NCBI GenBank assembly: GCA_963513935.1
Contig: OY740767.1
Coordinates: forward strand, 79,224,060-79,288,059
DNA from: Aphrophora alni
Taxonomy: Eukaryota; Arthropoda; Insecta; Hemiptera; Aphrophoridae
Length of the DNA: 64,000 nucleotides
Direction of reading: 5' to 3'
The position numbers were made by a program, and so were the translations under genes. Below the pieces are notes generated by a model. The model was not told the DNA's origin. It was given only the letters and a program-made list of their open reading frames with translations, and made no database searches. Below, piece after piece: positions 56,985 to 64,000 of this stretch. Numbering within the stretch: position 1 is the stretch's first letter; each line of letters starts with the position of its first letter.

Positions 56985-57995
56985 ATCTTGCATATCCGGC
57001 TGAACGTCTCTTCATCTTTTTTGTTACCTTTTTGTAAGTCTTCTTCCTTTTCTATTCTTTATAATACTCTTTTAGGTATTTCTTTTTATTCCATTCTTAT
57101 TACGAGCCTAAACCACTAGATATTCTTCCTTGCGGTTGTCTCTTTCAGAAATTAAACCTTAAGGCTGTTGCGAAGGCCTTCATTCCATATTCTCTTCGTG
57201 GAACATTTTTTACTCCTCTCAAAAATATCATAATATGTCGCCTACAGTCTATTCAGATCCTTATTCGTCCATTCACATGTCTCTGAACCATCTGTTGATA
57301 TTAGTTAATAATAACCTTCAAAAGCATTGCTTTGATTCCTTATCCTATGTTCCATAACTAAACATATTAAAATATTATCTTCTTCCCTATTTCGGAAAAG
57401 TAGTCACTTTACATTTTTATCTATCTCCTCTAGTGTCTTCCTATTTGCGGTGATTTTGCGTCTTTGTTAATTGATCAATCTACTCTTTCGAGATCCATTT
57501 TTTTGCATTATAACAATCCTATTTAGTGCTTTGTTAAGTCTATCTTTAATATTTTATGCTTATCTGAAGTTATGTCCCATCCGTACTTCCAAAATGCCTT
57601 TAATCATTTGGCATTTACTCTTTTCAGGTCCACTTCATTTTCCTTTTATACCGTGAAATCATCTGCATGTGCTGTTTCCTTCTATTTCTTTGCTTTTATT
57701 TGCCTTGTACTTCTGTGATGATTTCATTCATTATTATGTTAATATACTTTGTTATGTTATAAAGGTATGGTGAAAAAAGTCCATATCTCACTTTTCTTTC
57801 TGTTTGGAACCGGTAATAGTATATCACTTTTACATTTACATGTATTTTAATTCTATCTATAGGCCTAAATCTTCACTAGTTTCTCTTTTTCATAAACATA
57901 ACTATATATTTTCCCTACGTCCTTCCTCAAAGGCTGTATTTATATCGATAAATATCATTACAATATTTTTACCATCCTACCATATTTTCTGTACT
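56985..57995 (-). pseudogene. RTE-like LINE reverse transcriptase relic
   Basis: Minus-strand reading in several frames. Motif A-like MIFIDINTAFEEGRRE is near 57945. A motif B/palm-like RYGLFSPYLYNI and INIIMNEII are near 57760. Motif C-like AHADDFTV is near 57655, followed by DLKRVNAK and YGWDITSDKHKIL. Toward the 3' end come YGSET-like DGSET and NEGLRNSL, and finally RIPKRVL near 57080, which resembles the C-terminal segment of RTE-type elements. It is full of stops and frameshifts. Endonuclease sequence of a similar type lies at 58331-58740 on the opposite strand. Confidence 0.65.
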
Positions 57996-58330
57996 ACCTG
58001 ACTTAACACAAATATTACACAAGCAGTCGTTCTTCCCTACATGTTGAAAAAAAGAAAAGAAGGTTTTATAATTGTGTGTGATAGCCAACATCATAAAGTA
58101 GAGGAATAACTGTAGGGGTGAAATACAGTGGCGATTATTTGTGTACTGCTACCCCTACTGTAAGTTTGAAGATCTTACATGAATGTTAGAACGTATTGGC
58201 TAACGGAGATTTGGTAAAGTTGCGAAAGGTATAGCAAGTACGTAGTTGTTTTATAAATCACTTGAACATTATACCTCTTCGGAAATATATGATAAAAAGG
58301 AAAACAATCTTGGTGACAATCGGGACATAT
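57996..58330. other. Sequence between the opposed RT and EN relics
   Basis: No coding sequence recognised. It may represent LINE 5' UTR read on the plus strand, or the junction of a 5' inversion. Confidence 0.35.
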
Positions 58331-58740
58331 AGTCAGTACAACAATTATAGTGTCGCTAAAAAATAAAATGGTGGTAACAATTATGGAAGAAGGACGAATA
58401 AATGTGCTGGCCGTGAGCGAAAGTAAATGGAAAGGAATTGTCCATTATGTTTGTATGGGGAACTTAAGAACGGACTCATTGGAGCAGCAGTGGTATTACA
58501 TGAAAAGCAAGGTAGCGAATGTTGAATGTGTGAATGGTAGAATGATTAGAATATCAATAGTACTGAAAGGAGAAATAATACAAGTCTAAACTACTGAACT
58601 ACTGAAGTACGGAAGAAGAGAGGTTTAGAACTAGAAATAAAAGCCGAAAGATCGATGATAATGGGAGACCGGAATGCCAAAGTAGGAGGGAGAAGGAAAT
58701 GAATCGATCATGAACAACTTTAGAATATAGGAACAAAATC
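58331..58740 (+). pseudogene. RTE-like LINE endonuclease relic
   Basis: The frame from 58350 reads MSLKNKMVVTIMEEGRINVL then AVSESKWKG (catalytic E of the SE(T/S)KW box). After a deletion it gives VANVECVNGRMIRISIVLKG and, in another frame, MIMGDRNAKVG (the usual GDFNAKVG box with R in place of F) near 58660. This is the beginning of the endonuclease domain of RTE-like LINE ORFs. No downstream RT follows on this strand. Confidence 0.72.
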
Positions 58741-60034
58741 AGAATGAGAAAGAATAGAACCTCTTTTTATATTTATATAATGAGAGTTATAAGTATTAGT
58801 TATATATTTGCTATCGGTAGATATGACTAACGAGTATGATCTATAATCACAGGATTTGTTTATTTATATAGCTACTCACTACAAATTCAACAAACAACTC
58901 TTCACTATAATTGCATTGTGCATGTACAGATAGATACTTATAGGTTATTTTTAGCTTGAGTAATTTTATATTGACTTAACGAATCACATTGTAGTTGCAC
59001 CAGTATACATATATTGTATGTTATTAAAATTCTCAAGCAGTACAAGTATGTAACAGGAGATAGTTAACAATGGTTTTTAATGAGATAAAATAACTCGTAC
59101 TTGAAGTCAATTACAATTGTAAAATTATTGAAACTAAATGTTTTTGTATAAGCAGTTATAAAAATATAAGCAGGTGCGTTTGAAGTAATTATTGTGTTAT
59201 CAGTAAATTAGAAGAGCAGTACTTGAAGATGTCTTAGCCAAAGATGTCTGACATAAAACTATCTCCTTCATTTTGAGTCAATTAAGATGTTAGTAATCTC
59301 TGGACATGGTTACCTAAAGACTTAAACAAAATAACAGGACCTTCATTTAAAATCGTACAAAATTAAAATCGACGCAAGATTTATATAGGAAATCTCAAAA
59401 TGTTTCATTATTTATATCACACTTACTTATATTTTATTTTCACATGAAAAATATAAAATAAAAGAAAGCGAATTAAATTGTGTGTATTTGCTTTATTTAA
59501 TATCCTTAGTTACAAAAAAAATCCAAGGTTAAGATAAAATGTTCACCAATAGTTCGAGTGTCCACTATATTTCATGAACAAAAAAACACCATTCAAATAA
59601 TGCTCTTTGACTACTTTTTATAATTTTAAAAGAATATTCTACTGAGCGCTCATAGAATTTGTTCATTACGTAACTCAGATGCAAATAATATCTATAAAAT
59701 TGTTTAAATGTTACAAACACAATAAATCGTAGGATAGTATGTTAAATATTTTAAAACGTATTTTTTATAACGTTTTCAGAGGGTAAATATTAAAAATATC
59801 AAATATTCAACAAATTGTAACTTATAAAAATTCCAAATTACTTATTTCAGCTGAAAACCCATTCATATATTCCCCCACCCTTCACCACAAAGTTTAAATA
59901 ATTGCGAAACATAATGATCATTCCATATTTTGATAAATGAGGTAATCGGATATAAATGTGTTAATATTTTCGAATACCATAATAATGTAATTAGTCAAGG
60001 AGCTTCATAAGAATTGGTCAATTATTTACCGTGG

Positions 60035-60035
<1 letters not shown>
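58741..60035. other. AT-rich spacer
   Basis: No gene recognised. Confidence 0.55.

Positions 60036-60090
<55 letters not shown>
60036..60090. repeat. (AC)n microsatellite
   Basis: Uninterrupted alternating AC for 55 bases. Confidence 0.97.
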
Positions 60091-60092
<2 letters not shown>

Positions 60093-63000
60093 ATTTTACC
60101 TGCAAATAATTTTATATTGACAGATTTGGTTTTTATTATATGGTCCCTATTTACGATGTAATGATATGATCATTGTAATTTCCCCCAAAAAGGAAAAAAA
60201 TAGTTATCATTTTACAATTAGTGTTCATTGTTAAATCCAAATTCCATTTATATGACGGTAAGAAGTCAATAATGTTAATTTGTTTTCCCAGTATTGTAAA
60301 ATTGTTAAATAAACTGTAGATTTATGTTATGTTATTCAAAGTTACATTTCAGTTAATTTACCTCAAATTAAATCCCTCAGTAAGAGGGTTGAGTGGAGTC
60401 TGTAAACATGAAAATATTCTCTGGATGTTTTGAGGAAATTTATGCATGAATGAATAGAGAACATGTGATCTGTAGGGGATAAAGAGGGTTTGTAATATAA
60501 TTTCCACCGCCAGACGGAACTGTAATATGAAAACGACATTTACAATAATTAAACGTACGGTTACAAGGGAATATAAATTAAGTAGAAATAAGTAGCGCAA
60601 AGCTGTTACATTTTTTGTTGACTTTAATATAAACCCAATTAATAGTTTTAAAAAAAAATTTAAATTGACAAATGCGGATATATTAATGTAAACATAAATA
60701 ATCAAATGTTTAATTAAAAGTTTGCTTTCAAAAGAGTCTACAAAAACAGAACGATAATTAATTCTCAAAAAAAATAAATTATTTATTGATTCTATCTCCG
60801 AAACTAAAGCCCTTTCTTCTAATAACTAATGAAAGTTATTATTTTAACAAGGAAAGTAAAATAAAAAATTGGTTTGTGTTTAAAATATGTTCAATCAAAT
60901 TGGTGACAAGCATAATTATAAAATCTCAGGGTTAGTTGTATGCAGTATTGATAGTAATTACATGTTTAAACTATTTATATACAGGCTTCTATCGAAAAAA
61001 ATATAGGCTCAACGTAAAATAAGATTATAATTAAAATAATATTATGATACATCTACATTTTGGTGAATAATTACTAGTGATCAATATAACAAATAGCAAT
61101 TTTATTTATAATTAACATTTCCACTACCCTATTTTAGTAATCCTATTATTTGCAAATGTTTAATTTACGACAGTAAATTTCGTACTTGTAAAGAAGAATC
61201 TATACAAAATATATACAATATGCTAACAAAATAATAAAGAAATAAGCAGCGTTCTTGCCACATTCGTTTTAAAACAGATAAGTTAACTTTATCTGTCTAA
61301 ACTGAATAGAGCAATAAAATAAATATAAAATACTAATGACCATGAGAAAGAATGATAAATTATGATTTTAATTGTTTACTTTTCTATGCGTTATGTAATG
61401 ATATCAACAGAATTATACGAATATATGAAATGTACCAATTTACAACCGTAATTTATTTACCTAAGAAAATAAAACTGTCAATTGTTTTATAAGAAATTTC
61501 GAATTTACAATTTAATTTAAATATAAATAGAAATAAACAATGTAATTAAATGGAAATTAATATAGTTAACAACAGTAATATTTTTGTTTACTAAGAGGCT
61601 TGTAAAGTAAACAATCATTTAACTGTTCTAATGTAAATGAAAAAGTGTTCCTTCTTTTAGTGGAAAAAAATAAGATAACACACTATTATTAATGACTTAT
61701 TGAAAATATTTCAAACTATCCAGTTTTTCAATATAAGAGCCAAAATTTAATTAACAGTAAGTTTGAAAACTGTAATAATTATACTGAATGGAGTGTATTA
61801 TATAGTATATAACGAAGATGAATCTGTTATTATATAATGTGTCTTAGTTTTATAATGTATTTAGCCATATGTTTATTAAAATTTTTTGAAAGATTTAAGT
61901 TAAATATGTTTATAATCTTTAAATGAGATTAGTTACCCTAAATAGATAGTTTTATTAGGTGGGATTAAGAATAATTGTAACGTAAGTAACATGCTTCAGC
62001 GATACTATGTTAGTGAGCGACTGTTTATATATTAAATACCGTAACTAGCCATAAATACAGAAGATGATTTTTATTTTATAACTACTTTGTAAACTATAAG
62101 AGGAATACAATTATTATATTTAAATTAATAACATTTTTCAATAATTCAATAGTGGGTTTTATTTTAGTAAATCGTATCCTTGAACTATCCTATAACGCGA
62201 TTTGGGTGTAAATTGTTTTAGCAAAATTTGTAACGTAAGGAAAGCATATTTGTTTTTAATCTAAGAAAGACGTATATAGTAATATAGAGATTATTATTTT
62301 AATGGAAACACATTATCGATATTGTACACTGTATTCAATTATTTTTGAATAAACAAAATCTACATATATTTGCTTTTAGTTTAGTAGATGGAATTTAGTT
62401 TACAGATTTCAAAACTATAAATGCTGTAAGAACATTGGACACACAATTTAACATAAATATATTGAAGTAGATTTTCTCAAACAGATTCAAAAAAATAAAT
62501 TTAAGCCACTTAAAGTTAAATGTAGGCTCCAATGTTTGAAATTTAAATAATTATAAATACATCAGTGACTGTAATCACACGTGTACATTATTGATTACTG
62601 ATACAAATATTAAATGAAATAAACTGAAATTTAAGTTAGGCTCAATATATTTCCAAACTTCAAGGTGAGGGGATGTGTAATAAATGTGCAGTACTCCCGT
62701 GTCCTAACAACAGCACCTATCACATTAATCGGAGATACATAATAAAGGAAAAACACGCTAATGTTCTTAATAAGAGTATTTTGACAAAATAAACATTATT
62801 ATAACTCTCTAATAAAACTTAGGATGAAAAAATAACCCAAAATAAAATTACATAGAACTATTGAATGCAACTAGAAATATAAACAGTAACTAGTAGACTA
62901 ATAATCTTTAAGATAAAATTGTAACTGATTGAACATAGTTCTATCTGGGTCACACATTATTAATTCGATTCCCAAGGAATGCTAGTTATAGGAAGTATAA

Positions 63001-64000
63001 GATTATTTGTATGGGATGAACTGGAAACAATTAATTAACGAATAAAACTCAATTTTTAATGAATGGTAATTTTAGGAGTACAAAATTATTTGTATGAAAA
63101 TACAAACAAATAATTAACGAACAAGGGAGTTTCTAAAATACATTACTTAAAGTGTTTATTTTGAACAGAAAAAGCGCCCTAAAGGAGATAAAGACACTGT
63201 TGATGATGTGCATTTACTTACCACAATTAGTGGAACTATTTAGAGCCAGATAATGAAGAACATTTTTCCTACCACACTTTAGTTTCAGGCTACATCTTGC
63301 CTTTGATGTATATTGTCCAGAATTCGTCTAATGGGTTCTGTTTCTTAATTTCAGATCCTACTCTTGTGAATTTGTAAATTATTAGGAATTTCTTTACCAG
63401 TATTTTCTCAAATATTCTGCTTACTCGAATGATTTTGCCTCGTGATTCTTAATAAGCCATGAGTATTGCAATACGTTTTATTAAATTTATAGTAAAAGAT
63501 GATTCCGTCTTAATGTACGAATATTAGAAATTAATACTAGACAATAAAAGATATGTCTAAAACACGTACGTTATTATGATTATTGAAAAAATAACTATTC
63601 ATTGGAGACAAATATCCTACATCCACCAGGTAAGTGCAATCATTGTATAACATTTGAAAGCAAAGAATAACGATTAATCTGCAGGGTTCAGCTGAAAAAT
63701 ACTCGTTCAATCAGATTACGATTGTACGTAAATATGAAAATCTGATTATATTAATGCGGTACAAGCTAACGTATACTAATGTCTGATAATATTAATTTTT
63801 TAATATGATACAGAAATCTGAAAAGGCAATGTAAAAATTAATTAAATAAAGCAAATATATTATTTATATGTTTTACTTAAATGTGAACTAGTTTTTCAGC
63901 TGAAGTGTATCATATTAAAACACCTTTGAAATGTAGGATAATAATTCTATTCATATATTTCATTTGAATCAATGTTTTTGTTATAATTCTACAATTTAAA
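60091..64000. other. AT-rich spacer to window end
   Basis: No gene recognised. The 136-codon minus-strand frame at 60358-60768 is rich in L, I, F, V and K, as expected of AT-rich noise, and has no domain I know. A slightly GC-richer patch at 63170-63470 carries minus-strand coding-like scraps (SEIKKQNPLDEFWTIYIKGK) that I could not assign. Confidence 0.5.

Noticed and set aside
60358..60768. 136-codon minus-strand open frame
   Set aside because: Composition is what AT-rich noise gives (L, I, F, V, K). No domain and no neighbouring coding context.

Overview
This window looks like AT-rich arthropod nuclear DNA, most likely from an insect. The evidence is the mix of elements: Jockey and DUF4780-type LINEs, RTE-like and Penelope-like remains, Ty3/gypsy, a HARBI1-type transposase, mariner-like transposases with a DUF4817-type N-terminus, a hAT MITE and a PIF1-helicase Helitron. 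Order and species are not determinable by eye. I recognise no host protein-coding gene, rRNA, tRNA or CRISPR array. The window is best read as intergenic or intronic DNA filled with transposons of different ages. Two short unlisted minus-strand reading frames (16379-16651 and 19850-20005) are the only candidates for host exons.

Layout. 1-4621: AT-rich spacer. 4622-8505: decayed LINE with a DUF4780 ORF1 and an EN-RT-RNase H ORF2. 9392-12916: a young Jockey insertion with an uninterrupted 892-aa ORF2, an inverted 5' part (twin priming) and an 11-bp target-site duplication. 15337-15669 Penelope-like RT remnant; 17660-18320 HARBI1 relic; 20228-20737 hAT MITE with an 8-bp TSD. 22261-26258: gypsy pol in two blocks, followed by a 370-bp foldback element (26287-26655). 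27516-33077: a Helitron whose 5' end is multiplied into a roughly 3.9-kb tandem array and which keeps only the helicase end of its protein. 33140-35320: a broken CRESS-DNA-virus-like element (HUH Rep plus SF3 helicase, perhaps also capsid).

37514-37801: minus-strand C-terminal piece of a mariner-like transposase. 40687-41130: minisatellite. 41880-44880: three copies of an unknown 0.65-0.75-kb repeat, one of them inverted. 45013-45315: LINE RT scrap. 50254-51128: N-terminal and central part of a mariner-like transposase with a 5' terminus. 53517-55412: two near-identical 150-bp direct repeats. 56985-58740: RTE-like LINE with RT on the minus strand and EN on the plus strand, possibly a second 5' inversion. 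The rest is AT-rich spacer with TA and CA microsatellites.

These elements do not form a pathway. The most interesting objects are the endogenous CRESS-like element, the Helitron 5'-end multimer, the twin-primed Jockey and the unclassified three-copy repeat.
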